DNA of 64,000 bases, taken from Mongoliibacter ruber (GTDB lineage: Bacteria > Bacteroidota > Bacteroidia > Cytophagales > Cyclobacteriaceae). The notes under the pieces are model-generated. The model saw nothing but the letters and a program-made list of their open reading frames with translations. It searched no databases and was not told where the DNA came from. The DNA lies in the NCBI RefSeq assembly GCF_003003005.1, contig NZ_PVTR01000006.1, forward strand, positions 124,001 through 188,000. Reading direction: 5' to 3'. Of this stretch, positions 36,883 through 47,246 are shown piece after piece. Both the position numbers and the translations under genes were made by a program. Numbering within the stretch: position 1 is the stretch's first letter; each line of letters starts with the position of its first letter.

Positions 36883-37368
36883 TCAACCACCGGGTTTCCC
36901 AGGAGGATTGTTTGGTCTGTTAGGTGGGGAATTAGGTCTGCCAGGGGGTGTATTAGGCCTCTTAGGAGCGGGTCTATTGGGTCTGACTACAGGTGCATTT
37001 GGTCGTGATTGGGGAACATTGACTGATGGCCTTGCTTGAGCAGGAAGCTCAGGTTTGCCGACCCCATCGGGTCTTCCGTTATTCCCTTTTCCGTTATTTC
37101 CATTGCTCCCTCTAGCCGCAGCCCTTTCTTTTCCTATCTCTGAATTACCTCGAGCCGGACTGGCATTTGCTCTTTCTCTCATCAAAGTACTCCTTCTTGC
37201 AGCACTTGAAACACTCAATCCTTTCTCTCTACCTGCTGTAGGGGATTCCTTTGCTTTCTCTTGAATTACATTAACCTTCTCAGGTTTTGTTACTGTTTCA
37301 TTCTCATTGCCTTGACCTTGGGCTGATACAGCCCATAACATCAAAACCATGATCCTAAACAACTTCAT
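36883..37368 (-). CDS. Secreted proline/asparagine/arginine-rich low-complexity protein
   Basis: 161 residues from ATG at 37368, chosen because it gives a signal peptide (MKLFRIMVLMLWAVSAQGQ); the longer frame adds 17 residues without reason. After a charged region (VIQEKAKESPTAGREKG) come Gly/Asn/Arg-rich and then Pro-rich repeats (RPNAPVVRPNRPAPKRPN, then four PxRPN-like units ending PPGKPGG). No globular domain is visible. Such tails suggest a periplasmic or surface spacer, or a basic protein binding cell-wall polyanions. It is first in the likely operon with the barrel, regulator and kinase genes. Confidence 0.68.
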   Translation of the reverse strand: MKLFRIMVLMLWAVSAQGQGNENETVTKPEKVNVIQEKAKESPTAGREKGLSVSSAARRSTLMRERANASPARGNSEIGKERAAARGSNGNNGKGNNGRPDGVGKPELPAQARPSVNVPQSRPNAPVVRPNRPAPKRPNTPPGRPNSPPNRPNNPPGKPGG

Positions 37369-37553
37369 AGGTTTCCTTTGTTTTGTTTTCAAAGAACGTG
37401 AATTCAGACTAAACTCCAAATCACTAAGCCTTTGAACAGGCTAATTTTATTGAAATTATATCTAAAACGCATGATTAAAACTTTCAATCAATATTCAAAT
37501 GTATAGCGGGAAGATGAAGACTAAATGAAGAAATCATTTTTTGCCCTTGAGGA

Positions 37554-39713
37554 TTACTTTTTGTTGAAAAGTCTAGAAACTGACTTCGTAAAACTATCAA
37601 GATGGTTTGTCCCAGAGATTATAGGATTTATCAAAAGTGTTCCCCCCAGTTTCTTCATCTCGTTTTCATCTACTGATACTTGCATGGGATACAAAAGGAT
37701 GAAGTTAGAATTGAAGAAATACTTATTCAAGTATCTTGGAAGCTTCTCCATCGTTGGATCAAAGGAATTACCATCACCTCTACTCATGATCACTAGCAAC
37801 GCGTCATCATCTTTCATATCTCGGGAAATAATCAAAAAATCTTCCCAATCTTCAAATTCGATGAAATCTGCTTCAATTGTGTATTTTTTCTGAACCTGTG
37901 AGATATACTTTATCGAATCTTTGGCAGCATAGAAAACAAGCCTCGCACCTGTATTCCTACCTATATTCCAAACCCTCAATAACCAAAAAACAAAGCCTAC
38001 TTCCTTTTCTGCTTCAGGTGGTACCACTACAACATACCTACTAATGGTATTAAGAGGTTGAATACTTTTATAGATTAAAGTAGTAGTATTGACTTTGCTC
38101 AACAATCCTTCCGTAAGTTTTCCTAAAAATGAGCCAGATATTTCCTGATTGTTGTGCAATCCAAGAATTAAGTCAGTAGCCTTTATCTCCTTCGCCACAT
38201 TGGAAATTGCCTGTACTACATTGGAGTCATACCTGATGACCTCTGTGAGGATATTATCAGTCGCTGCTGCACTTACACTTGCTTTTTCCAGAAGCTTTTT
38301 GGCATGTTTTTCTTTGGAAGGATCCACCGAATCTGAAGGCACAATGTTAAGAGCTGTCAATGCATTTTTGGCAGAATGGTTTTTGATAGTAACACCCAAA
38401 TGGATCAATTCTTCAATATTTTCAGGGTAATTTATTGGGATGAGTATTTTTTCTTCATTTTCATCCTTCTCTTCTTCACTTTCACTTTCCTCTTCCAGCA
38501 CTAATTGTGCAGCACCTTTCTGCGCCACTAAAGATGCTACCGTACAAGTGACCAAAATCATTAAAATAGTACCATTCAGTACACTTTCACTCAACAAACG
38601 GATAGGTTCACCATCCTCCGTTTCACCTAAAATCACCCTGTACCCAACCAAAACTGCCGCAAGTGTGGCCGCCGCTTGCGCATTGCTCAAACCAAAAATC
38701 ACATCTCGCTGAGCTTTGCTGAAGCTGAAAGTCTTCTGCGTAAGCCATGCTGCCAAAAATTTTGAAGTCATGGCTATGACAGTCATCACAACCGCTACCA
38801 ATATGGTCTCCAAATCGTTGAAAAACACCCTATAATCTATCAGCATCCCTACTCCTATCAAAAAGAAAGGAATAAATAAGGCATTCCCCACAAATTCAAC
38901 CCTATTCATCAATGGAGAAGTATGAGGGATAAGTCTATTGAGGGCAAGACCCGCCAAAAATGCACCGATTATCGCTTCTATTCCCGCTGCCTCAGCAAGA
39001 AATGCAGCCATAAAAACCAATGCCAACACAAATATGTACTGTGAAATATTGTCATCATATTTCTTAAAAAACCATCTTCCTATCAATGGAAAAAGAAATA
39101 TGACTATTGCAGCAAATATCACTATTGATATACTGAGCCTCCACCAAAAATCATTTCCCATTTCTCCGGAATGCATGCCTACAATAACTGCAAGCACTAA
39201 TAATGCAAGTGTATCCGTAATCACTGTTCCACCTACGGTGATGTTTACTGCCTTATTTTTAACCACTCCCAATTTGCTGATAATGGGGTAGGCTATCAAT
39301 GTATGTGAGGCAAACATCGAGGCCAGCAAGATGGCCGTTGGCAAAGCAAATCCAAGAATATAAATCCCTCCCAAGGTTCCTAATACCATTGGGATGATGA
39401 ATGTGTAAAGTCCGAAAACAACACTTTTTCCACTGTTTTTCTTGAAATCTCCCATATCGATTTCAAGACCTGCCAAAAACATGATATACAAAAGCCCAAC
39501 AGTGCCAAACAAGACCACACTACTATCCCGCTCAAGCAAGTTAAACCCATTTGGGCCTATCACCGCTCCTGCTATAATCAACCCGATCAATTGTGGAATT
39601 CGGATTCGGTTTAATAAAATAGGTGCAAACAAGATGATGAATAGGATACTTGCAAAAATCAAAACCGGATTGGTCCAAGGCAACGAAAAATTCAAATCAG
39701 ACAATAAGAGCAT
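37554..39713 (-). CDS. CPA2-type cation:proton antiporter with C-terminal USP-like regions
   Basis: 719 residues. The N-terminal 400 residues form about 12 membrane helices of the Na+/H+ exchanger fold (PQLIGLIIAGAVIGPNGFNLL, LFLAGLEIDMGDFKK, ASHTLIAYPIISKLG), with the conserved acidic-pair region near VGGTVITDTLALLVLAVI. The last 280 residues are cytosolic and resemble one or two universal-stress-protein domains (ILIPINYPENIEELIHLGVTIKN..., YVVVVPPEAEKEVG). This layout is common for Bacteroidota monovalent cation antiporters. It is 60 bp downstream of the DUF389 gene, likely co-transcribed, giving an ion/pH-stress pair (inference). Confidence 0.88.
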   Translation of the reverse strand: MLLLSDLNFSLPWTNPVLIFASILFIILFAPILLNRIRIPQLIGLIIAGAVIGPNGFNLLERDSSVVLFGTVGLLYIMFLAGLEIDMGDFKKNSGKSVVFGLYTFIIPMVLGTLGGIYILGFALPTAILLASMFASHTLIAYPIISKLGVVKNKAVNITVGGTVITDTLALLVLAVIVGMHSGEMGNDFWWRLSISIVIFAAIVIFLFPLIGRWFFKKYDDNISQYIFVLALVFMAAFLAEAAGIEAIIGAFLAGLALNRLIPHTSPLMNRVEFVGNALFIPFFLIGVGMLIDYRVFFNDLETILVAVVMTVIAMTSKFLAAWLTQKTFSFSKAQRDVIFGLSNAQAAATLAAVLVGYRVILGETEDGEPIRLLSESVLNGTILMILVTCTVASLVAQKGAAQLVLEEESESEEEKDENEEKILIPINYPENIEELIHLGVTIKNHSAKNALTALNIVPSDSVDPSKEKHAKKLLEKASVSAAATDNILTEVIRYDSNVVQAISNVAKEIKATDLILGLHNNQEISGSFLGKLTEGLLSKVNTTTLIYKSIQPLNTISRYVVVVPPEAEKEVGFVFWLLRVWNIGRNTGARLVFYAAKDSIKYISQVQKKYTIEADFIEFEDWEDFLIISRDMKDDDALLVIMSRGDGNSFDPTMEKLPRYLNKYFFNSNFILLYPMQVSVDENEMKKLGGTLLINPIISGTNHLDSFTKSVSRLFNKK

Positions 39714-39773
39714 AAATCAGAAGTTTCATAAATATACGTTTAGATTGGACTTTTGTGGCAGGGCAAAAAAAAT

Positions 39774-41660
39774 CTATAGCTTAATGGCTACTGAAAGTTC
39801 TAACTCAATCTCTTCACCTAAAATCTCCTGAACCTCCTTTTTCACTTCCTCCAGCTCAAAAGTGTCCAATGGTGATTCAGATACTATGGTCATGGACAAA
39901 CGCATGGGATTGACTTGAATCACCCTTACTTCCCTGAGTTTTCCCTGAGGAATCTCGGCTCCACTAAGCCTTTGGATCAGCTTGTTTTCCTTTACCATTT
40001 TAGAAAAACCAAAACCCAATGGCGCACTGATCAATACCACAAAAAACATAGAGATCATCAAGCCCTTTTTGGCAAGTCTAAATGGACTGAATCCCAAAAA
40101 AAGAAAAGTCAAGGCTCCAGCCAGAACCATTCCTGCAAGGTTGGTCCCGAGAAGCAGTAGTGCTCCAAAAAAAACAGACCAGTCTCCCCAGCCTAAGCCT
40201 ATCCCAGACACTGCCAGTGGTGGCACCAAAGCCACTGCTATGGCCACCCCTGCCAAGGTTTTGGCAACTTCTTTTTTGGCATGTGCATAAGCACCAGCTA
40301 CTCCAGAGGCAGCTGCAATTCCCAAATCAAGGAGATTGGGGCGGATCCTAGCGACAATTTCACTGTTTGCTGTATTCAAAGGGGTTATCCAAGTAATCAA
40401 AACTGCAAACAGATATCCAACTGCCAACCCATAGGTAATGGTAATCAGGCTGTTTTTGATGAGGTTGTTTTCCTGTCTCAATACACCCATGGAAAGGGAA
40501 ATAATGGGCGACATCAAAGGCGCCAGGATCATAGCACCAATGATCACTGGAGAGGAATCCCCAAAAAGTCCAAAGGTGGCTATAATCGTCGAAAGCGCCA
40601 TCAATACCATATAACTGGTGGACAATGTCGAATTTTCTCTAAGCGCAGAAAAAAGCCATTTGAACTCTTCCGTAGTAGCATGATTGCTAATGGGAAGAAA
40701 CCTTTTGAGTAATTCTCTTTTCAACTCTCCGGTTGGTAGATTTTGGATTTTGAAAACCCTCTTCTTCTCAACCTCTTTATTGGTATCCAAAAGCTTACCT
40801 GGCACTATACCTAATGCTTTTGGTTTGACCTCAAGCTCTATTTCCTTAGAACTAGCGACCATACCATCTGCAGCAAAATCCAGTACAGAATTACTCGAAA
40901 TCTTAACCCAGTCTGTTTTGATATGTGCCACATAATCCGGCATCGAGGTTTTGCTTTTTTTTCTGAAAATACTGGTAAAGCCAAACTTCACTATTTCCCA
41001 ATAACTTTTTGGAGCCAAAATCAAGCAATGCATCAAACCGTCATTTGGATTCGAATCTTCAATGATTCTTCTTGATAGAATGGAGCTTTTTCCATGTTGA
41101 ACCACCAATATCCCTAACCCGGCAGTGTCTATTTTTTTTAGGTCTTCCGAATCAGTTTTGCATTCAATAATGTAATCCTGTAATTTGACTTTTCTGAAAG
41201 ATTTAAAAAAATTCTTGATCCGTCCGGTAAGTTTTGCAAAGGCTCCTTTTTCCACACCTGAACCATAAAGCAAGCTGAAAGTATTGCCAATAATCAGCTT
41301 ATTCAGTACGGGTTCCCCATTTGCATAGAGTAAATCTACTTCAAGCAATTCATCAGTCTTAAGTATGTTTTCTACAGCTACTTCTAAATCTGATGAAATT
41401 CCAAATCCCTGCAAACCTTCTTTCATTTTTGGATGGGGAAGAAAACCTACTTTCCAGTGATTTTCTATGATGTCATCAATAAATTCTCTCAGCTGCTGAT
41501 CGGAGAGATAGCATACTAAAAAATCATCATCTGTAAATGTAAAAGTCCTGTAATCCTTATATGCTACTTTGATTTTCAAGTTGTTTTCAAAAAGAGGGAG
41601 TACCTCTTTTTCGACCTCTTCCAAAATCGAATCATCATATATGAGTGTAATTGATTTCAT
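39774..41660 (-). CDS. DAGK-like domain fused to DUF389 membrane domain
   Basis: 628 residues. Residues 1-300 resemble a lipid/diacylglycerol-kinase catalytic region (ITLIYDDSILEEVEKEVLPL..., FLVCYLSDQQLREFIDDII...KVGFLPHPKMKEGLQGFGI), but the usual GGDGT motif is not seen. Residues 340-545 form six membrane helices with the DUF389 signature (PVIIGAMILAPLMSPIISLSMG and GVAIAVALVPPLAVSGIGLGWGD). The last 75 residues are cytosolic. DUF389 proteins have no settled function. Next to an antiporter gene, a role in membrane lipid or ion homeostasis is possible. Confidence 0.82.
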   Translation of the reverse strand: MKSITLIYDDSILEEVEKEVLPLFENNLKIKVAYKDYRTFTFTDDDFLVCYLSDQQLREFIDDIIENHWKVGFLPHPKMKEGLQGFGISSDLEVAVENILKTDELLEVDLLYANGEPVLNKLIIGNTFSLLYGSGVEKGAFAKLTGRIKNFFKSFRKVKLQDYIIECKTDSEDLKKIDTAGLGILVVQHGKSSILSRRIIEDSNPNDGLMHCLILAPKSYWEIVKFGFTSIFRKKSKTSMPDYVAHIKTDWVKISSNSVLDFAADGMVASSKEIELEVKPKALGIVPGKLLDTNKEVEKKRVFKIQNLPTGELKRELLKRFLPISNHATTEEFKWLFSALRENSTLSTSYMVLMALSTIIATFGLFGDSSPVIIGAMILAPLMSPIISLSMGVLRQENNLIKNSLITITYGLAVGYLFAVLITWITPLNTANSEIVARIRPNLLDLGIAAASGVAGAYAHAKKEVAKTLAGVAIAVALVPPLAVSGIGLGWGDWSVFFGALLLLGTNLAGMVLAGALTFLFLGFSPFRLAKKGLMISMFFVVLISAPLGFGFSKMVKENKLIQRLSGAEIPQGKLREVRVIQVNPMRLSMTIVSESPLDTFELEEVKKEVQEILGEEIELELSVAIKL

Positions 41661-41791
41661 GTTTCTATAATTCGTTTATCGGTGGCCTCACCCACAGATA
41701 TCAGCAGGAAGTTGGAAACTTAAAAGAAGGAATCAACTCATGCGAATCTATTCCTTCTCAATCAGTTTTGTGTTTTCAATACGAAATAATT

Positions 41792-43918
41792 TTAACCGCT
41801 ATCCTTCATAAGTTGTTCTAGAATCTCCGTGGCTGCTTTGGACAAAATTGTACCCGGCCCAAATACAGCCGCGACACCGGCTTTATAAAGAAACTCATAA
41901 TCTTTAGGCGGAATTACTCCTCCTGCTATGACCATGATATCCTCTCTCCCAAGTTTTTTCAGTTCCTCAATCAAGGCAGGCACGAGCGTTTTGTGCCCGG
42001 CTGCGAGTGAGGAAGCCCCTACAATATGGACATCGTTTTCTACCGCCTGCATGGCCACCTCTTCAGGAGTCTGAAACAAAGGCCCTATATCCACGTCAAA
42101 ACCTAAGTCGGCAAAACCGGTAGCAATCACTTTTGCCCCCCTATCATGCCCGTCTTGACCCATCTTCGCCACCATTATCCTTGGTCTTCTTCCTTCCAAA
42201 GCGGCAAACTTATCTGCAAGTGCCTTGGCTTCCATGAAGACTTGATCATCTTTTGCCTCTCCAGAATATACTCCGGAGATGGACTTCACGCTTGCTTTAT
42301 GCCTGCCAAATTCTTCTTCCATAGCCATAGATATTTCACCTAAAGTAGCCCTTTTTCTTGCAGCGTTTACTGCCAAAGTCAACAAATTGCCATCTCCGGA
42401 CTTTGCTGCTTTAGTGATGGCGCTCAAAGATTCTTGTACCTCTCCCTGATTTCGATCTGCTTTCAGTTTATTAAGGCCCTCAATCTGGGATCTTCTCACA
42501 GAATCATTGTCGACTTCCATTATTTCAAAGTCAGAGACTTCATCTGTTTGATACCTGTTGACTCCCACAATCACATCCTTGCCACTGTCAATTCTTGCCT
42601 GCTTTCTTGCAGCGGCTTCTTCGATCCTCATTTTAGGAATTCCAGCTTCTATGGCTTTGGCCATTCCTCCAAGGTTTTCAACCTCTTCAATCAGTTCCCA
42701 AGCCTTTTCTACAAGTTGGTCTGTCAGATACTCTACATAAGCTGACCCTCCCCAAGGATCCACCACCTTGGTGATCTTTGTTTCTTCCTGGAGATACAAC
42801 TGGGTATTTCTAGCAATTCTTGCTGAAAAATCAGTTGGCAAAGCTATGGCTTCATCGAAGGAATTGGTATGCAAAGACTGGGTATGCCCCAAGACAGCCG
42901 CCATGGCTTCTACCGCAGTTCTTGTGACATTATTGAAAGCGTCTTGCTCAGTCAAAGACCAACCAGAGGTTTGACAGTGTGTTCTAAGCGCTAAGGATTT
43001 TGGGTTTTTGGGATTAAATTGATTTACAATCCTAGACCATAGCAATCGTCCTGCCCTCATTTTAGCAATCTCCATAAAATGATTCATTCCAATCGCCCAA
43101 AAGAAGGAAAGTCTAGGGGCAAACTCGTCTATATCCAAACCTGCAGCTACTCCTGTTCTGAGGTACTCAAGTCCATCTGCCAAAGTATAGGCCAGTTCAA
43201 GTTCAGCGGTAGCGCCTGCTTCCTGCATGTGGTAACCTGAAATGGAAATAGAATTAAATTTGGGCATATTCTGTGCAGTATATTCGAAAATATCCGCAAT
43301 GATACGCATGGAAGGTTGAGGGGGATAGATATAGGTATTTCTTACCATGAACTCCTTTAGGATATCATTTTGAATTGTCCCAGTCAATTGTTCGGGTTTG
43401 ACACCTTGCTCTTCGGCCGCCACAATAAAAAAAGCCAAAATGGGGATCACTGCTCCATTCATCGTCATAGAGACGGACATTTGATCCAATGGAATCCCGT
43501 CAAAAAGCATTTTCATATCCAACACAGAATCAATCGCTACTCCAGCCTTCCCTACATCACCCACCACCCGGCGGTGATCAGAATCGTAACCTCTATGTGT
43601 GGCTAAATCAAATGCAACCGAAAGCCCTTTCTGGCCTGCTGCAAGATTCCTACGGTAAAAGGCATTTGACTCCTCAGCTGTAGAAAATCCGGCATATTGC
43701 CTGATTGTCCATGGCCTCATCACGTACATGGTGCTATAAGGCCCTCTCAGGTAAGGAGGTATGCCGGCTGCAAAACCTAAGTGTTCTATATTTTTTAGCT
43801 GCTGCATTTCAAATACAGGAGGAACGATAATTTTTTCGGCTGTCTCCCAATTTCCATCTGAATTTAGAGGTGCATAGGAGTGTGTATTGTGTCCAAGTTT
43901 GGTTATGTCTGGTCTCAT
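41792..43918 (-). CDS. Methylmalonyl-CoA mutase, large (catalytic) subunit
   Basis: 708 residues, standard size for the mutB/scpA product. N-terminal barrel: [37 protein letters not shown] and [19 protein letters not shown]-terminal cobalamin-binding domain with the DxHxxG-type base-off His motif ([29 protein letters not shown]) and [13 protein letters not shown]. It interconverts (R)-methylmalonyl-CoA and succinyl-CoA with adenosylcobalamin, linking propionate metabolism and the TCA cycle. Its start overlaps the small-subunit stop (ATGA, 43915-43918). The meaB chaperone gene is 5.5 kb away on the same strand. Confidence 0.97.
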   Translation of the reverse strand: MRPDITKLGHNTHSYAPLNSDGNWETAEKIIVPPVFEMQQLKNIEHLGFAAGIPPYLRGPYSTMYVMRPWTIRQYAGFSTAEESNAFYRRNLAAGQKGLSVAFDLATHRGYDSDHRRVVGDVGKAGVAIDSVLDMKMLFDGIPLDQMSVSMTMNGAVIPILAFFIVAAEEQGVKPEQLTGTIQNDILKEFMVRNTYIYPPQPSMRIIADIFEYTAQNMPKFNSISISGYHMQEAGATAELELAYTLADGLEYLRTGVAAGLDIDEFAPRLSFFWAIGMNHFMEIAKMRAGRLLWSRIVNQFNPKNPKSLALRTHCQTSGWSLTEQDAFNNVTRTAVEAMAAVLGHTQSLHTNSFDEAIALPTDFSARIARNTQLYLQEETKITKVVDPWGGSAYVEYLTDQLVEKAWELIEEVENLGGMAKAIEAGIPKMRIEEAAARKQARIDSGKDVIVGVNRYQTDEVSDFEIMEVDNDSVRRSQIEGLNKLKADRNQGEVQESLSAITKAAKSGDGNLLTLAVNAARKRATLGEISMAMEEEFGRHKASVKSISGVYSGEAKDDQVFMEAKALADKFAALEGRRPRIMVAKMGQDGHDRGAKVIATGFADLGFDVDIGPLFQTPEEVAMQAVENDVHIVGASSLAAGHKTLVPALIEELKKLGREDIMVIAGGVIPPKDYEFLYKAGVAAVFGPGTILSKAATEILEQLMKDSG

Positions 43919-45333
43919 TGTTTGGCTAGATTAGGATATTCAATCAAAAAACTCTCTCTCAAGGGCAATAATTGCCAATTTTCTTCCTCCCACATTAAAT
44001 TGTCGACTGGCAATTTTTCACTCATTTGGTATTTATTTACACCTACTTTGGTTTTACGGACCGTAGTCAAATCTTCCATCTTGGCATATCTGGCAGCTTT
44101 TACCAAATCCTGCAATTGATGAGATTCATAGGTACTCCACCACCCTTCCTTTGATTCAAGTATCTCAAGTTCAAACTTAACTTTTGCAATAACCTGAGCG
44201 GTAACACACTCAATAAAATAACTCCCTGCTACAGGATCCATAATTTTATCTAAGTAAGATTCTTCTTTGAGGATGCTGGAAATGTTTCTTGCCATTCTTT
44301 CCGAAAAAGTATTGATCTCACCTTTTACTTCATCATGTACCCTCACCCATAGCGCATCACAACTGCCCAGGACAGCAGACATTGCCTCAGTAGTGTTTCT
44401 CAACATATTGGTGTGCACATCACTCTTTGACTTTGTCCAGAAACTCGTACTGACAACAAGTTTGACATCTTCTGTTTTCACTTCAACTTGATACAAATCA
44501 GCCAATTGATGAAAAAGTATCTTAAAAGCCCGGAGTTTTGATATTTCAAGAAAATAATCAGACCCTGAGGCAGCGTGCAGTAATGTATTGGATAACATTT
44601 GCTCTGGTTCAATTCCCTTTTCTGTCAAGCCATCAATCAATTCTATATAACCACCAAGGGGTAAAAACAATTGCTGAACAAGACTTGCCCCAGAATTATG
44701 ATAGTAAGCCGAATCAATACACAGCGTTTTAAAAAAAGGATAATCCTCACTTATGGAAAGTGCTTTTGAAACTGACTCGACTATTGAACCTAATGAATTT
44801 TTTTCAGCTAAGCAGGATGTGATTGGATCCCACAGCAAGCCCCCTCTTAGGGATTCATGACTTTTACCCAAAGTATGATACCAGTTCAAAAAACTACCTA
44901 AAACAGACACCTGTGCTTTTTCTATTTTTAGGTAAAGCTCAATGTATTCAAGATCTACATTTTCTAAAAGCACATCAAAATTTACCCCTTCCTTCACCGA
45001 AAGTAACAATGCATCCGCTCCTGTCATCAGCGCTTGCAAAATCCTCTTATTATCTGTTGCCTCCTGATTTATGTTTATAGCAAAAATATTCGACCAATAC
45101 CTGGGGGACATTCCTGGAATATCGGATGGTTTATTGAGACGGTTGTGGTATTGTTGCAACCATTGAGTTTCTTTAAGATCTTCTTCGGTATAAAATGGAA
45201 ACAAGTCTATGCCATCAAATCCATTGGTGACCAATGTTTTCTGAAAATCCTTGCCTTTGATGTCTTTAGTAGCCTGATTAATCCATTCTTCCTTGGTAAC
45301 TTTCTGGAAGTCAGTAAAAAGATTTTGTTTCAT
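43915..45333 (-). CDS. Methylmalonyl-CoA mutase, small subunit
   Basis: 472 residues. It is homologous to the barrel of the large subunit ([59 protein letters not shown]) but lacks the DxHxxG-type cobalamin motif, as expected for the non-catalytic subunit of the heterodimer. Bacteroidota versions are often shorter than the 620-residue actinobacterial form, so 472 is not a sign of truncation. It is cytosolic, translated just before the large subunit. Confidence 0.93.
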   Translation of the reverse strand: MKQNLFTDFQKVTKEEWINQATKDIKGKDFQKTLVTNGFDGIDLFPFYTEEDLKETQWLQQYHNRLNKPSDIPGMSPRYWSNIFAININQEATDNKRILQALMTGADALLLSVKEGVNFDVLLENVDLEYIELYLKIEKAQVSVLGSFLNWYHTLGKSHESLRGGLLWDPITSCLAEKNSLGSIVESVSKALSISEDYPFFKTLCIDSAYYHNSGASLVQQLFLPLGGYIELIDGLTEKGIEPEQMLSNTLLHAASGSDYFLEISKLRAFKILFHQLADLYQVEVKTEDVKLVVSTSFWTKSKSDVHTNMLRNTTEAMSAVLGSCDALWVRVHDEVKGEINTFSERMARNISSILKEESYLDKIMDPVAGSYFIECVTAQVIAKVKFELEILESKEGWWSTYESHQLQDLVKAARYAKMEDLTTVRKTKVGVNKYQMSEKLPVDNLMWEEENWQLLPLRESFLIEYPNLAKQ

Positions 45334-45464
45334 ATTTGGGTTTGGTTATGGCTTTTGCTAAAAGTTACTTTTTGAGACCTTCCCAAAAGGGAATTCATGT
45401 ATCTTTAGCATCAAAAATAAGACTTACAAGTTTGAAAAACGACTATTTGATATCAATTCGAAAA

Positions 45465-46217
45465 ATGGGGAAGCTTAAAAGTATTTATTCTTGGAGCATA
45501 TATTTAGGTTTCTCGTTATTGATTGCCTGTGCGCCCCAACTTCAGAAAAGTGCGCAGGTCACTTTTCTCCCATTGGATTCAAATGTGGCTGTTCATCCCG
45601 AGATGGAAGATTTTGTCAGTCCCTACAGGGAAAACCTGGAGGCTGAAATGGGGAAGGTAATCGGTGAGACTACCTCTGAGATCAACAAGGCCGGCTCTGG
45701 TGAAACTGCTTTGGGAAACCTGATCACAGACTTGCAAAAAGAGCATGCTGAGCAAACATTCGGCTACTCAATTGATATTTCTGCCATGAACAATGGTGGT
45801 ATAAGAAACATACTTCCAATGGGTGAAATTACACTTGGAAATATTTATGAACTTTCTCCATTTGACAATTACTTATACATCCTTGAGCTTGATTCTGAAA
45901 GGTTGAGAAAACTCGCTGAATACGCCGTAAGCAGAAAAAGCCTTGGCTTATCAGGCCTCTATGTTGAAAGCGAAGGAGGTAAATTGGTAAGGTATCTCGT
46001 GAATGGTAAGCAGGTAGAGGACGATAAAACCTACCTTTTGGCTGTCAATGACTACATGGCTTCAGGAGGAGACAACATGGATTTCTTGATAGATGCACCT
46101 AGAAAAGAACAGACTGATATCGTGCTGAGGGATTTATTGATCGAACGCATCAAAGCCCTCACTGAAAAAGGGGAGAAAATATCAGCAAGAATAGAAGGAA
46201 GACAAAAACTCGACTGA
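45465..46217 (+). CDS. 5'-nucleotidase C-terminal domain lipoprotein
   Basis: 250 residues from ATG at 45465; the open frame runs further upstream, but this start gives a proper lipoprotein signal (IYLGFSLLIACAPQ, lipid-accepting Cys). The body is the substrate-binding C-terminal domain of UshA-type 5'-nucleotidases (GETALGNLITDLQKEH, DISAMNNGGIRNILPMGEITLGNIYELSPFDN, YLLAVNDYMASGGDNMDFL). The metal-binding catalytic domain is encoded by the next gene, one base downstream. The two chains should work together at the outer membrane or periplasm to remove phosphate from nucleotides. Confidence 0.9.
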   Translation: MGKLKSIYSWSIYLGFSLLIACAPQLQKSAQVTFLPLDSNVAVHPEMEDFVSPYRENLEAEMGKVIGETTSEINKAGSGETALGNLITDLQKEHAEQTFGYSIDISAMNNGGIRNILPMGEITLGNIYELSPFDNYLYILELDSERLRKLAEYAVSRKSLGLSGLYVESEGGKLVRYLVNGKQVEDDKTYLLAVNDYMASGGDNMDFLIDAPRKEQTDIVLRDLLIERIKALTEKGEKISARIEGRQKLD

Positions 46218-46218
46218 A

Positions 46219-47130
46219 ATGAAAAGAAGAGATTTTATACTTAAATCATTGATTACAGGGCTAGGCCTAACATACTCCGGAAACTTAGCTTTGGCTGGAG
46301 CACTTCCGGGTGACAAAAGGTTAAGCATTCTACACACCAATGACATGCATTCGAGAATTGACCCTTTTCCGGATGATGGTGGCAGGAATGCCAATCAGGG
46401 AGGAATGACTAAATTGGCCAACCTGGTTTCCAGAATCCGAACAGAGGAAGACAGCCTTTTACTTTTGGATGCCGGAGATGTATTTCAAGGTACGCCCTAT
46501 TTCAATTTCTACGGAGGTGAATTGGAGTTCAAATTGATGAGTAAAATGGGGTATGATGCTTCTACAATAGGGAATCATGAGTTTGATAATGGTCTTGAAG
46601 GTATTTTAGCACAATTACCAAATGCCCAATTTTCGCATATTTGTTCTAATTACGACTTTTCGAAAACAATCCTTCAGGACAAGATTCTACCCTATGAGAT
46701 TTTTCGAAAAAACGGGATAAAAGTCGGTGTCTTCGGGTTGGGAATCGAGTTGGATGGTTTAGTGGGAAAGAAAAATTACGGGAACACATTATACCTAGAC
46801 CCTGTATCGATTGCTGAGGAAATGGTTTCTGAATTAAAATCAAAAAAATGTGACCTGATCATCTGCCTTTCACACCTGGGCTATTCCTATAGAAGTGGGA
46901 AAATTGATGACCTTAAATTAGCCTCCGCTGTCAGTGGAATTGACCTAATTCTTGGTGGACATACCCATACCTTTCTCGACGAACCTACGAGGGTAGTAAA
47001 CGCAGAAGGATTTGATACTATAGTACATCAAGTAGGAACTGGAGCCTTAAGACTTGGCAAGGTGGATTTTGTATTTTCCAAAGACAATAAAGTAAAATTA
47101 GCCTCGGTCAGGAGTTTACCTATTTATTAA
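46219..47130 (+). CDS. 5'-nucleotidase N-terminal metallophosphoesterase domain, Tat-exported
   Basis: 303 residues. Tat leader MKRRDFILKSLITGLG. Dinuclear metal-site motifs of the calcineurin-like fold: LHTNDMHSRI, LLDAGDVFQGTPYF, TIGNHEFDNG, LSHLGY and GGHTHTFLDEP. This is the catalytic half of a UshA-type 5'-nucleotidase; the C-terminal half is the separate lipoprotein gene just upstream. Tat export fits metal loading in the cytosol. One base separates the two genes, so they are translationally coupled. Confidence 0.92.
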   Translation: MKRRDFILKSLITGLGLTYSGNLALAGALPGDKRLSILHTNDMHSRIDPFPDDGGRNANQGGMTKLANLVSRIRTEEDSLLLLDAGDVFQGTPYFNFYGGELEFKLMSKMGYDASTIGNHEFDNGLEGILAQLPNAQFSHICSNYDFSKTILQDKILPYEIFRKNGIKVGVFGLGIELDGLVGKKNYGNTLYLDPVSIAEEMVSELKSKKCDLIICLSHLGYSYRSGKIDDLKLASAVSGIDLILGGHTHTFLDEPTRVVNAEGFDTIVHQVGTGALRLGKVDFVFSKDNKVKLASVRSLPIY

Positions 47131-47246
47131 AAAGTCAACTGGTTTTTGATTTTTTATTTAAATATATTTTCCCCAAATTTGATGCCCCCTTATTTGCGAG
47201 GAAAAGGGATTTTAATTCTTTTAAGCATAGTTACTTTAGTATATTA

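Noticed and set aside
39438-40935. Several plus-strand frames of 60-140 codons opposite the antiporter and DUF389 genes
   Set aside because: They are antisense shadows of long, well-supported membrane-protein genes.
47131-47246. oriC upstream of dnaA
   Set aside because: Only 116 bp, and no DnaA-box-like TTATNCACA sites were seen.
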